Of a stretch of 64,000 nucleotides of DNA, positions 15,961 through 24,432 are shown one piece after another. The stretch comes from Ruminococcus flavefaciens MA2007. GTDB lineage: Bacteria > Bacillota > Clostridia > Oscillospirales > Ruminococcaceae. The DNA is taken from contig NZ_JHXF01000007.1 of assembly GCF_000621845.1 (NCBI RefSeq), positions 1 through 64,000 on the forward strand, read 5' to 3'. Below the pieces are notes generated by a model. It was not told the origin of the DNA, did not search any database, and was given only the letters and a program-made list of their open reading frames with translations. The first letter of the stretch is position 1; each line of letters opens with the position of its first letter. The translations under genes were made by a program, and so were the position numbers.

Positions 15961-16641
15961 TCATTCTCTGCCTATATCTATGGTGTTGAATGTGAATTTA
16001 TTCTCATTTCCGTCAATAAGTCTCTGGATATTTGAGCGGTGCATGAATATTACCATTGCCGCCATTGGCAGTGAAAGAAGCATATACAGACAGCTTCTTC
16101 CGAATGAATAGCCGTCAACTATCCATGACATCAGCAGTGTTGCCAGCGGGCAGTATGCTGTCGAAATTATTGAAGCAAGTGAAACATACTTGGAAATTGC
16201 AAGAATAACAACGAAAATAGCCAGAAGTGCAAGAAACACCTTGTAGTCGACAGCTAAAAACGAAGCCGCGCCCACAAGTACGCCCTTTCCGCCCTTGAAT
16301 CCGTAATATATGGGGAAAACATGACCTATTATTGCAAATAAGCCTGCTATATAGCCGATATAGTGTGTATCATTGCCGGGGAGCATTCCTGCATGGAGAA
16401 GATGACAGAAGCCTCTTGCAAGGAAAACTGCCACTACGCCTTTTAAGAGGTCTCCTATGAGAGTAAGAAGCGCACTGGGCTTGCCCGCACATCTGAGAGT
16501 ATTGGTAAGTCCTGCATTTTTACTGCCCATATCGCGGATATCTCTGCCTGTCATCATTCTTACGACGATGATAGAGAAATTTATACTGCCGAGGAAATAG
16601 CCAAGACCTGCGGCGACGATAATTGAGAAAAACACCTTCAT
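15961..16641 (-). CDS. plsY: Glycerol-3-phosphate acyltransferase PlsY
   Basis: A 226-aa membrane protein with about five to seven transmembrane helices that transfers the acyl group of acyl-phosphate to glycerol-3-phosphate. The family motifs are visible: an N-terminal GYFLGSINFSII, GSKNAGLTNTLR (phosphate-binding loop) and GFKGGKGV. It overlaps the der stop by 1 nt and precedes gpsA, so the first lipid-synthesis steps are encoded together. Confidence 0.96.
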   Translation of the reverse strand: MKVFFSIIVAAGLGYFLGSINFSIIVVRMMTGRDIRDMGSKNAGLTNTLRCAGKPSALLTLIGDLLKGVVAVFLARGFCHLLHAGMLPGNDTHYIGYIAGLFAIIGHVFPIYYGFKGGKGVLVGAASFLAVDYKVFLALLAIFVVILAISKYVSLASIISTAYCPLATLLMSWIVDGYSFGRSCLYMLLSLPMAAMVIFMHRSNIQRLIDGNENKFTFNTIDIGRE

Positions 16642-17969
16642 TATTTATCATTTCCTCCCCTCTCACGGACGATAAAGCGAACAGGAGTTCCCTCAAGTCC
16701 GAATGTTGAGCGTATTTGATTTTCAATGTATCTTCTGTATGAGAAGTGGAAAAGGTCTGCCCTGTTTACAAAGGTAACGAATGTCGGAGGCTTTGTAGAG
16801 GGCTGCGTCATATAGTATATCTTCAGTCTTCTGCCCTTGTCCGACGGGGGCTGAACTCTTGTGGTAGCGTATGCAAGGACGTCATTGAGCATACCCGTTG
16901 ATATTCTCATGCTGTTCTGCTCATAAACGTACTTGATGAGCTCATAGAGCTTGTTGATACGCTGTCCTGTCTTAGCGGATATGAACACAAAGGGTACGTA
17001 TGACATAAAGCTGAAATCATTTTCCAGCTTAGTTCTGTACTCCTGCATGGTCTTGTCGTCCTTTTCGATGAGGTCCCACTTGTTTACAGCTACAACGCAG
17101 GCTTTTCCCTGCTCATGAGCATAGCCTGCAACCTTGGAATCCTGCTCTGTGAAGCCCTCGGCTGCGTCAAGCATAATTACGCACACGTCAGCGCGGTCAA
17201 CAGCCATATAAGCACGAAGCACGCTGTAGTGCTCGACTTTTTCTGTGACCTTGGACTTCTTGCGGATACCTGCTGTATCAATGAATACGAAATTGCCGTA
17301 CTCGTTATTGATAACGGTATCTGTTGAATCACGGGTAGTTCCTGCGATATCGGAAACGATAACGCGCTCCTCGCCTGCTATCTTGTTGATAAGCGAGGAC
17401 TTTCCTGCGTTTGGCTTACCGATAACGGCTACCTTGATGTGATCCTCGCCGTAGTCAGTCTCTTTACCGTCAGGCAGGCTCTCATACACCTTGTCCAGCA
17501 TATCGCCTGTGCCGTGACCGTGAACAGAGGATATGGGATAGGGATCGCCAAGTCCCAGATTATAGAACTCGTAGAGCTCCAGCGGAGGATCTCCGAGATT
17601 ATCGACTTTATTTACAGCAAGAACTATGGGCTTGCCGCTTTTAAGGAGCATTTGTGCCACGGCATAGTCGTCAGCGGTAACTCCGCATTTGATATCCGTT
17701 ACAAACACGATAACGTCAGCCTTTTCGATAGCAAGCTCCGACTGTCTTCTCATCTGCGCAAGGATAACATCATTGCTTTCGGGCTCGATACCGCCAGTAT
17801 CCACCACCATGAACTCCTTGCCGCGCCACTCGCACTTAGAATAGATACGGTCTCTTGTAACGCCGGGGGTATCCTCTACGATAGATAAGCGCTGTCCGAT
17901 AAGCTTGTTGAAAAGTGTGGACTTTCCTACATTAGGACGTCCAACAACTGCAACTATCGGTAATGACAT
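16641..17969 (-). CDS. der: Ribosome assembly GTPase Der (EngA)
   Basis: A 442-aa GTPase with two tandem G domains and a C-terminal KH-like domain, needed for 50S subunit maturation. Domain 1 has GRPNVGKST, DTPG and NKVD; domain 2 (from about 178) has GKPNAGKSS, DTAG and NKWD. The C-terminal RRLKIYYMTQPSTKPPTFVTFVN is typical. Length is standard. It heads the der-plsY-gpsA-asnB cluster. Confidence 0.97.
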   Translation of the reverse strand: MSLPIVAVVGRPNVGKSTLFNKLIGQRLSIVEDTPGVTRDRIYSKCEWRGKEFMVVDTGGIEPESNDVILAQMRRQSELAIEKADVIVFVTDIKCGVTADDYAVAQMLLKSGKPIVLAVNKVDNLGDPPLELYEFYNLGLGDPYPISSVHGHGTGDMLDKVYESLPDGKETDYGEDHIKVAVIGKPNAGKSSLINKIAGEERVIVSDIAGTTRDSTDTVINNEYGNFVFIDTAGIRKKSKVTEKVEHYSVLRAYMAVDRADVCVIMLDAAEGFTEQDSKVAGYAHEQGKACVVAVNKWDLIEKDDKTMQEYRTKLENDFSFMSYVPFVFISAKTGQRINKLYELIKYVYEQNSMRISTGMLNDVLAYATTRVQPPSDKGRRLKIYYMTQPSTKPPTFVTFVNRADLFHFSYRRYIENQIRSTFGLEGTPVRFIVRERGGNDK

Positions 17970-17991
17970 TGTATTGCTCTCCTTTCTCTCT

Positions 17992-18762
17992 TTACTTCAA
18001 AACAAGTCTCAGTATCACTGCCAGCCATAAATGGGCAGGATAGAATATATAGAAAAACCACTTTGAAAACTTAGGGAATCTTCCCTTTCTGCCGTTGTAG
18101 AACACTGTCATAAGGGCATATGCCGCCGCAAAATCGAATATATGCATAGCTGTCGATTCGAGCTTTATAAGCGAGAATCCCTCAAAATACAGCGGTATCT
18201 CCGATACGAGGATATATACTGCCCAGACAGAAGCATACCATATCAGCCTTGCCTTCGGCTTTTCACGGAAGATATGGAGCCCCAGCACTATAAGCGGTCC
18301 GAATATGAACCACTCGGACACAAGAGCTGTAGTAACGCCGCATATAAGCACTATAAGGGCGATACGCTGCCAGAGCTTGAAATGGCTCTCCCATGCGCAT
18401 AAAGCAAGCAGGCTGAAAAACAGGGTGAACATGATGTTTGCGCCCCACCAGCCCGTTATAGGTCCCCACAAAATAGTGAACGGGACCTGCGTTATACAGG
18501 CAAAAATAAAAAGCCTCTGTGCGTATTTCTTAACAGAGCGAGTGTATTTGTAGCCGTCGGCAATGAAAAAGAACATTACAGGCGGAGTCATCAGACTAAG
18601 CCGAATGAATATCCTCTGCCAAAAGGGACAATCGGCAAAAAGTCCGTCAGGCGGCGTATCATCAATGCTCAGCCATGCGAAAAGATGTCCCCAGAACATG
18701 AAAAATATGATGATATACTTTATCACGTCGCGGTTTATGACTTTAAGTCTGCTCTTTTCCAT
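17992..18762 (-). CDS. TraX-family membrane protein
   Basis: A 256-aa polytopic membrane protein of the TraX/acyltransferase-3-like group. The start is the ATG at 18762 (MEKSRLKVINRDVIKYIIIFFMFWGH) with a GGGGGG ribosome binding site; an upstream in-frame start lacks one. Family features are the N-terminal RDVIKYI..F.M..GH, FIADGYKYTRS and the C-terminal FFYIFYPAHLW. F-plasmid TraX acetylates pilin; chromosomal homologues have no firm function, and a membrane acyltransferase role is only likely. It lies 22 bp upstream of der. Confidence 0.85.
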   Translation of the reverse strand: MEKSRLKVINRDVIKYIIIFFMFWGHLFAWLSIDDTPPDGLFADCPFWQRIFIRLSLMTPPVMFFFIADGYKYTRSVKKYAQRLFIFACITQVPFTILWGPITGWWGANIMFTLFFSLLALCAWESHFKLWQRIALIVLICGVTTALVSEWFIFGPLIVLGLHIFREKPKARLIWYASVWAVYILVSEIPLYFEGFSLIKLESTAMHIFDFAAAYALMTVFYNGRKGRFPKFSKWFFYIFYPAHLWLAVILRLVLK

Positions 18763-18902
18763 ATTCCCCCCTGTGAGCTGATACACGTTATTCAGCTCTG
18801 AAACGCAGTATTGTCGAGGAATATCTGCTGAAATTCTTCGATAATACGTTTTTTCTTCCCAAAGTCAACAAAACGATCCTTTGATACGAAATTCAGATAC
18901 TT

Positions 18903-18926
18903 AAAAAGGAGAGAAGGATTCTCTCC
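18903..18926 (-). terminator. Intrinsic terminator of rpmF
   Basis: GGAGAGAA/TTCTCTCC stem followed by TTTTT on the minus strand, ~33 nt after the rpmF stop. Confidence 0.75.
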
Positions 18927-18958
18927 TCCTCTCCTTCTCTTTTATCGGATCAAGCCGA

Positions 18959-19144
18959 TTATTCAGCGTCGATCTTAAGGACCTCAACGCCCTTATAGAA
19001 TCCGCAGTTTTTGCAGACCTTATGGGGAGCCTTATATGCGCCGCAGTTGTCACACTTGGACATTGCAGGAGCTTCGAGCTTCCAAACAGCAGAACGTCTC
19101 TTGTCGCGTCTTGCCTTAGAAGTTTTTCTCTTTGGTACAGCCAT
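18959..19144 (-). CDS. rpmF: 50S ribosomal protein L32
   Basis: A 61-aa ribosomal protein with the typical start [18 protein letters not shown] and a zinc-binding ribbon with four Cys (CDNCGAYK...CKNCGFYKG). GGAGGTG precedes the ATG. It follows the DUF177 gene by 34 bp, the standard arrangement in bacteria. Confidence 0.98.
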   Translation of the reverse strand: MAVPKRKTSKARRDKRRSAVWKLEAPAMSKCDNCGAYKAPHKVCKNCGFYKGVEVLKIDAE

Positions 19145-19178
19145 TGTGGCACCTCCTTACAGAGCCTCACGGCTCAGA

Positions 19179-19628
19179 TTAATTAAGATGATCGCACTGA
19201 GTCTCATTCAGGTCACAGCCGCAGACCATGCACAGTCCCTTGCAGTCTTCCCTGCAAAGCACCTTAGTCGGCAAACTGAGGAGAATATCATTCAGCGCAA
19301 CTTCATTCAATTCAATGCTCTCGCCGTCTGCTACGATATAATCATCGTTATCGTCGTTGCTGACGGAAGGAACAACAATATGGTCAAAGGAAAGATCATA
19401 ATCTCTGGAAAACTCTTTCAGACACCTGTCGCAGGTGTGAAGAAGCTTGAATACAGCAGTATAGTCAAGGTAGACTACGCCTGCCCTGTTATAGAGCTTT
19501 CCGCTGAGACTCACATCGGAACCGAATGAAAATCCTTTGATATCACCGAATTCCTCTGGAGCTATCTCATATGAGAAATCTTTTTTCTCTCCGACAATAT
19601 TGAATATCTGCTTTAAATTGATCTTCAT
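19179..19628 (-). CDS. DUF177/YceD-family protein
   Basis: A 149-aa protein of the YceD/DUF177 family, linked in other bacteria to 23S rRNA accumulation. The start is the ATG at 19628 (MKINLKQIFNIVGEKKDF) with GAAGGA upstream; a longer frame has no ribosome binding site. It carries the family Cys pattern (HTCDRCLKEF and REDCKGLCMVCGCDLNETQCDH). It is encoded directly upstream of rpmF, as in many genomes. Confidence 0.93.
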   Translation of the reverse strand: MKINLKQIFNIVGEKKDFSYEIAPEEFGDIKGFSFGSDVSLSGKLYNRAGVVYLDYTAVFKLLHTCDRCLKEFSRDYDLSFDHIVVPSVSNDDNDDYIVADGESIELNEVALNDILLSLPTKVLCREDCKGLCMVCGCDLNETQCDHLN

Positions 19629-19723
19629 ACAACAATCCTTCAGAGCACTATAAGATATATTATACACCAATTGACTTTATCTGTCAATACTTCGGTGTAA
19701 AAATTTCAAATTTTTCCGCTGAA

Positions 19724-20131
19724 TTACTTGATGAACTGCTTTACGCTCTCAGGAAGCTCAGAATCGTCAGCTGAAACTGTAAATACGATAGTAGCCTCTT
19801 CACCTGTGAGCTTGTCGAGCTTCTCAAAGAGCTTGCCGAGAGCGTCGTAATCTCTGCCTACGATCTTGAGGATGCCGTCAACGAAAACGTCCTTGATATC
19901 GTAGTTGCCTGCGAGCATACCTGCTACGAAGCCATAGAAAGCGTCTGTGCCCTCGATAGCAAAGCTCTCTGTATCGCACCATCTAACTCTGAAGCTGATA
20001 GAACGTCTGATGTTATCGCCCTTTTCGATGCAAACGAGGTTGCCATTTGTTGACTTTACAGCTTCGTTGATCTGGTCGATAAGTATCTTTGTCTTACCTG
20101 TGCCTTTTTTACCTGTAATAAGTTTAATCAT
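19724..20131 (-). CDS. Small P-loop ATP-binding protein
   Basis: A 135-aa protein with a clear Walker A (GKKGTGKTK, residues 7-15) and a Walker-B-like segment (DVFVDGIL). The lack of further domains makes it a minimal P-loop protein; similar short proteins occur in Clostridia but I know no assigned function. It lies 69 bp downstream of pgi in the same orientation. ATP binding is well supported; the role is unknown. Confidence 0.8.
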   Translation of the reverse strand: MIKLITGKKGTGKTKILIDQINEAVKSTNGNLVCIEKGDNIRRSISFRVRWCDTESFAIEGTDAFYGFVAGMLAGNYDIKDVFVDGILKIVGRDYDALGKLFEKLDKLTGEEATIVFTVSADDSELPESVKQFIK

Positions 20132-20200
20132 AATTTACTCCTTCCGTGCCTTGCGGCATTTGTGACGTATTATATTTTGTATTATGAGCTAAACGGACTA

Positions 20201-21535
20201 TCAGCCGAGCTTAGCTTCAAGAGCTGCCTTTGCGCCCTCATAACCCGGCTTGCCGAGAAGAGCGAACATATTGGACTTGTAGCTTTCAACGCCTGGCTGG
20301 TTGAAAGGATTAACACCGAGAACATAGCCTGAGATAGCGCAAGCCTTCTCGAAGAAATAGATCATGTAGCCTACATTTTCCTCTGTAGTATCGTCAAGCT
20401 CGAGAATGATGTTGGGAACTCCGCCCTCTGTATGAGCGAGAACAGTACCCTCGAAAGCCTTTCTGTTTACTACTGACATATTCTGATTTGTGAGGAAGTT
20501 GAGACCGTCAAGGTTCTCAGCGTCGGGCTCGAGGAAGAGGTCAGTCTTTGGCTTCTTGATGTCAACAACTGTCTCGAAGAGTATTCTTGCACCGTCCTGG
20601 ATATACTGTCCCATTGAGTGAAGGTCTGTTGAGAAAACAGCTGCTGACGGGAATATACCCTTATTGTCCTTGCCTTCGCTCTCGCCGAAGAGCTGCTTGT
20701 ACCACTCAGACATCATTACGAAGCTTGGATCGTAGGAAACCAGCATTTCTACTGACTTGCCCTTTCTGTAAAGGATATTTCTGAGTGCAGCGTACTTATA
20801 GCAATCGTTATTGTCGAAATCTGCGCAGAAGTCAGCCTGTGCCTTAGCAGCGCCCTTCATGAGAGCGTCGATATCGCAGCCTGCAACTGAAATAGGAAGA
20901 AGACCAACAGCTGTAAGAACAGAGAAACGTCCTCCTACATCGTCAGGGATAACGAATGTCTCGTAGCCCTCAGCGTCTGAGAGGTTCTTGAGAGTTCCTC
21001 TTGCCTTGTCTGTAGTAGCGAAGATACGGTTCTTAGCTTCTTCCTTGCCATATTTATCCTCAACCATCTTCTTGAAGATTCTGAAAGCAAGAGCGGGCTC
21101 TGTGGTTGTACCTGACTTAGAGATAACGTTTACAGAGAAGTCCTTACCCTCACAGAGAGCAATGATCTCGTTGAGATAAGCAGGGTTGATGCTGTTGCCA
21201 ACGTAGTAGATATCAGGTGTATCCTTCTTCATATTGTTGTAAAGAGGCGACTTGAGGAGCTCGATAGCTGCTCTTGCGCCGAGATATGAACCACCGATAC
21301 CGATAACGATAAGGATATCTGAATTCTTCTTGATCCTCTCGGCAGCTGCCTTGATACGTGCGAATTCTTCCTTATCATAGGCTGTAGGGAGCTCTACCCA
21401 GCCTAAAAAATCATTGCCGAGACCTGACTTGCTGTGAAGTGACTGAGCAGCAGCCTCTACCTGAGCCTTGATACCAGCCATTTCGTCAGCATTGACGAAG
21501 TCCTTCAAGTATTTGGTGTTGAGTTTTAAAGACAT
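20201..21535 (-). CDS. pgi: Glucose-6-phosphate isomerase
   Basis: A 444-aa enzyme that interconverts glucose-6-phosphate and fructose-6-phosphate. Motifs: [32 protein letters not shown] (sugar-phosphate loop), [28 protein letters not shown] and the C-terminal [11 protein letters not shown]. The length matches the short Firmicute form. It has its own promoter region upstream. Confidence 0.98.
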   Translation of the reverse strand: MSLKLNTKYLKDFVNADEMAGIKAQVEAAAQSLHSKSGLGNDFLGWVELPTAYDKEEFARIKAAAERIKKNSDILIVIGIGGSYLGARAAIELLKSPLYNNMKKDTPDIYYVGNSINPAYLNEIIALCEGKDFSVNVISKSGTTTEPALAFRIFKKMVEDKYGKEEAKNRIFATTDKARGTLKNLSDAEGYETFVIPDDVGGRFSVLTAVGLLPISVAGCDIDALMKGAAKAQADFCADFDNNDCYKYAALRNILYRKGKSVEMLVSYDPSFVMMSEWYKQLFGESEGKDNKGIFPSAAVFSTDLHSMGQYIQDGARILFETVVDIKKPKTDLFLEPDAENLDGLNFLTNQNMSVVNRKAFEGTVLAHTEGGVPNIILELDDTTEENVGYMIYFFEKACAISGYVLGVNPFNQPGVESYKSNMFALLGKPGYEGAKAALEAKLG

Positions 21536-21669
21536 TAGAATTTACCTCCAATATGTATGGTAAGCCATACAAATATAATTTACCATCTTTATGATACTAT
21601 ATTTTTGGATTTTTTTCAAGTCCTTTGCGTAACAATTTCAACATTTGTATATTTATAACAATTATATAC

Positions 21670-22818
21670 TCACTTTTCCATCATTTTATCTAACAGCTTA
21701 TATAAAATATATTTATAGCTCAGTTTCGGAACAGCGCTTTTCGCAAGCAATTCGCTCTCATATACCAGCGTATCGTCGTTATAAAAGGCTGCTGTGCCGA
21801 TTGGCTGACCAATTCTTATGGGAGCCGTCAGATATTCGGGTATTACTACTCTCGCGCGGAGCTCCCCCGAGCCCTTGGGCACAACAGCTTTTCCCTGCTC
21901 ATTCAGGTATATCTCCACAGCCGAAGAAGTCCCGTTTTTTACCTTGACAGGAGCAAGCATTTCATCGGGAAACATCGTAAAAGTCACCTTATATCCGCTG
22001 AAGCCGCTGCGAATGAGCTTTTTCGCCGTGCCCAAAGATATACCATCGTTCTCCGCCCCCAGAACTACCGATACAAAGACACTGCCGCTTTCATTCCGTC
22101 CGCCCTCGGCAGCGCAGTACCCTGCCTCGTCGGAATGACAGGCTTTGAAGCCGATATGGCGGTCATAAGTCCGCGTCAGACTGTTTTCGCTGACAAGCTC
22201 TGTTTTGCCGCCCTTTACAAAGTCGCGCCATGTTGAAAACGCAGGCGTCAGAAAGTCATATTTTGCAAGCTCACAGCAGATGACCGCCATATCATGGGCT
22301 GTAGTGTACTCCTCTGCGGAATAATAGCCATAGGGCGAGACAAACCGCGTATCACGCAGACCTAAATCAAACGCCTTTGCATTCATGTCCATGACAAAGC
22401 TTTCAATACTTCCCGAGGACTTCTCCGCAAGAACCGTCATAGCGTCGTTGGCGTTTCCGATGATAACGCTTTTAAGAAGCTCCTCAACGGTCATTTTGTC
22501 GCCGCTTTCGAGCCATATGACTGCACCTTTGGTATTGGTGACGCTCTCGGAGGCTGTGAGCTCGTCAGCAAAAGCATACTCCCCGTTCCGTATGTCCTCG
22601 GCTATGAGCAGTACACTCATCAGCTTGGTAAGATAGCCTGCATTCAGCCTTTTATCGGCGTTAAGCTCATTCAGGACCGTGTGTGTCTCAGCTTCCATAA
22701 GCACATACGCCTGCGGTTCGGGCTCTTCCTTTGCATTCGCTCCCATAAAAAGCGCCGAAAGCGCCGCAAAAGCCAGTATAACAGCTATATTTCTCAGTTT
22801 TTTCAGCATATTCATCAC
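21670..22818 (-). CDS. D,D-carboxypeptidase-like (PBP5-type) protein with lost catalytic motifs
   Basis: A 382-aa exported protein with signal peptide (residues 1-29), a S11 peptidase-like domain and a C-terminal beta domain ending in an amphipathic helix (PKLSYKYILYKLLDKMMEK) like the membrane anchor of PBP5. The fold signature is clear (AYVLMEAETHTVLNELNADKR, SPYGYYSAEEYTTAHDMA), but the active site is not: the SxxK Ser aligns with Tyr62 (Y-L-T-K65), SxN is N122-A-N124, and KTG is K225-A-C227. A catalytic penicillin-binding protein is therefore unlikely. Binding or regulatory roles in the cell wall are possible. Confidence 0.85.
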   Translation of the reverse strand: MMNMLKKLRNIAVILAFAALSALFMGANAKEEPEPQAYVLMEAETHTVLNELNADKRLNAGYLTKLMSVLLIAEDIRNGEYAFADELTASESVTNTKGAVIWLESGDKMTVEELLKSVIIGNANDAMTVLAEKSSGSIESFVMDMNAKAFDLGLRDTRFVSPYGYYSAEEYTTAHDMAVICCELAKYDFLTPAFSTWRDFVKGGKTELVSENSLTRTYDRHIGFKACHSDEAGYCAAEGGRNESGSVFVSVVLGAENDGISLGTAKKLIRSGFSGYKVTFTMFPDEMLAPVKVKNGTSSAVEIYLNEQGKAVVPKGSGELRARVVIPEYLTAPIRIGQPIGTAAFYNDDTLVYESELLAKSAVPKLSYKYILYKLLDKMMEK

Positions 22819-22856
22819 CTCAAAGGATAATATGCGGTTTTATGACAAAAAATGAA

Positions 22857-22880
22857 AAGGAGCAGCAAAAGCTGCTCCTT
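22857..22880 (-). terminator. Intrinsic terminator of VanY-like gene
   Basis: GGAGCAGC/GCTGCTCC stem with a TTTT loop, followed by TTTTC on the minus strand. Confidence 0.8.
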
Positions 22881-22890
22881 TATCTCCTTT

Positions 22891-23874
22891 TTATTCATTT
22901 TTTAAAGCGGTGATAATGAACGCGTCCTTATTATCGCCTGTAATCTCGTAATTACCCGATATCGGTACTCTCGTCTTGTACTTTTCATCGTTTCCGGTAA
23001 CTGAGTAGATCTGATATCCCTTATCGTTGAATGTAAGGCTGTATGGCTCATCAAAGGTGTACTGCTTGAGGAAATCAACGTACTCCTCAAGGCACATCTG
23101 CTTCTTTTCCATTATTGCTGCGTGTATCTCACCCACGTATCTGAGATGCCACGGGCAGTATTCTTTGCCTGTTTTGTCCTTTTTATTCTGTGGATATCTT
23201 ACTATAAATCCATACTTCCAGCAGTTCTCACCTATCCAGCCCTCTGTGTCATATCCGTCGTATGTCATCACAGAGCCATAAGCGTTCAATGCGAGGTCTA
23301 CGCAGTATCCCGCCTTGGACTCACTGAAAGCCTTTGGGCAGTATGAATCTTCGTCTGTATATGTATCGGTAGTTCCGTATACGATAAAATCAGCTAAAGC
23401 TGTCTGGTTGGCATAATCCTCCATCATGGAGTTAAGTGCCTCTGCCGCGTCCTCGTTGAGCTCAACCTTCTCGTCAACAAGGGTATAGAATTCGTTCTTC
23501 TCATCCGACAGGTCTACCATAGCCCTGCTGTAATCTTCTTCTGCCGGAGCGCTTTCCGTATATATTGCAAGTACACCCTCTGCAAGTTCATTTTTCGATA
23601 ACTCGTACTCCGAATACCCCAGATACTTTACTCCTTCAAAAGCAGTTGTGCTCTCGTCGGTTGTGCCCAGCGAAAGGCTGCTGCCTGTAGGAGTTTCCGT
23701 CGGTGTTTCGGCATTACGGAAGTTTCCGTTTATTGTAAGATTTAAAGGCTGCTGACTTGCCAGACTTCTTCTGAGGGTATCAGCACCCGAAAGCGTTATT
23801 ACAATAGCGCCCATAGTCAGCAGAACTCTGCTGAACCTGAGCTTCTTTCTCTTTGGCTCCTGCATTTTGACCAT
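22891..23874 (-). CDS. Membrane-anchored VanY-like (M15) protein with altered zinc site
   Basis: A 327-aa protein with one N-terminal membrane segment (about 13-32), a Thr/Ser-rich linker (50-75) and a C-terminal D,D-carboxypeptidase (M15B/VanY) fold. The frame of the family is visible: FSESKAGYCVDLAL against SxHxxGxAxD, and YGFIVRYP...KEYCPWHLRYVG against EPWHxRYVG. The first zinc His is Ser186 and the catalytic Glu before PWH is Cys240; Asp193 and His243 remain. Normal zinc peptidase activity therefore looks unlikely. It faces the structured RNA upstream and the PBP5-like gene downstream. Confidence 0.8.
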   Translation of the reverse strand: MVKMQEPKRKKLRFSRVLLTMGAIVITLSGADTLRRSLASQQPLNLTINGNFRNAETPTETPTGSSLSLGTTDESTTAFEGVKYLGYSEYELSKNELAEGVLAIYTESAPAEEDYSRAMVDLSDEKNEFYTLVDEKVELNEDAAEALNSMMEDYANQTALADFIVYGTTDTYTDEDSYCPKAFSESKAGYCVDLALNAYGSVMTYDGYDTEGWIGENCWKYGFIVRYPQNKKDKTGKEYCPWHLRYVGEIHAAIMEKKQMCLEEYVDFLKQYTFDEPYSLTFNDKGYQIYSVTGNDEKYKTRVPISGNYEITGDNKDAFIITALKNE

Positions 23875-24052
23875 ATCCTCCGATTGTTTTGTTCTACATC
23901 ATAAAATAATACTTTGGTTCTTTTTTTCTTTATTTTTCTATCGTTTTTCAGGCATACGCCCGAGTATTATTTATTATCAGAATAGCATTTCAGCCAAATT
24001 GTCTTTAGAGCAGCTTCCCCCGACTTGTCCGCCGCAAGGGAAAAATAAAAAA

Positions 24053-24229
24053 GACACTGCTGTTTCCCTGCCTGTTCTGTAGTAACCCGGATACAAAGGT
24101 GCGACACCTTTTGCGTCAGCTTAAACTAACGTCAATATATGCAGAACAGTACGTCTGCATATAACTGTAGTCAGCCTCAGCTGTCGACTCCGAAAAATAT
24201 TAGAACTCTTAAAGGAAAACCGCCGTGCC
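24053..24229 (-). ncRNA. ssrS: Rod-shaped structured RNA, probable 6S RNA
   Basis: The minus-strand transcript folds end to end. GGCACGGCGGTTTTCC (24229-24214) pairs with GGGAAACAGCAGTGTC (24068-24053), with G-U pairs and two mismatches. Inside follow GTTCT/AGAAC, an unpaired bubble, CGGA/TCCG, a small hairpin on the 3' side (AAAGGTG-TCG-CACCTTT), then a long arm (ACAGCT/AGCTGA, CTGAC/GTTAG, TATATGCAG/CTGCATATA) with one terminal loop. The closing stem is followed by TTTTTT. Closing stem, central bubble with a 3'-side hairpin and one long arm is the 6S RNA plan; 6S RNA binds sigma-A RNA polymerase. The name is inference from structure. Confidence 0.5.
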
Positions 24230-24230
24230 A

Positions 24231-24432
24231 GTATATTTTTATTCAGCATTGCGAAAATTGTTTCCTTCTTTTGTTCATTCTACACCATAATATTATATAT
24301 CTCTGTATTTTCTATTATAGTACAGAAAAAAATCCTTGTCAACATTTTTTTCATATTCTGCGAATTGTACAAAAACTATGTTCTATCTTATACAGACAGC
24401 ACAACAGGCTCCCCCTTTGGAGAGCCTGTTCA
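24231..24432 (-). promoter_or_regulatory. Perfect consensus promoter driving the structured RNA
   Basis: On the minus strand TTGACA (24342-24337), 17 nt and TATAAT (24319-24314) match the sigma-A consensus exactly, as expected for an abundant RNA. The start point near 24307 would leave a ~78-nt leader before the closing stem. A hairpin at 24403-24430 (AACAGGCTC/GAGCCTGTT) follows addA and may be its terminator, although the T-run is poor. A 42-codon frame through the RNA (ATG near 24246) is not supported. Confidence 0.65.
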
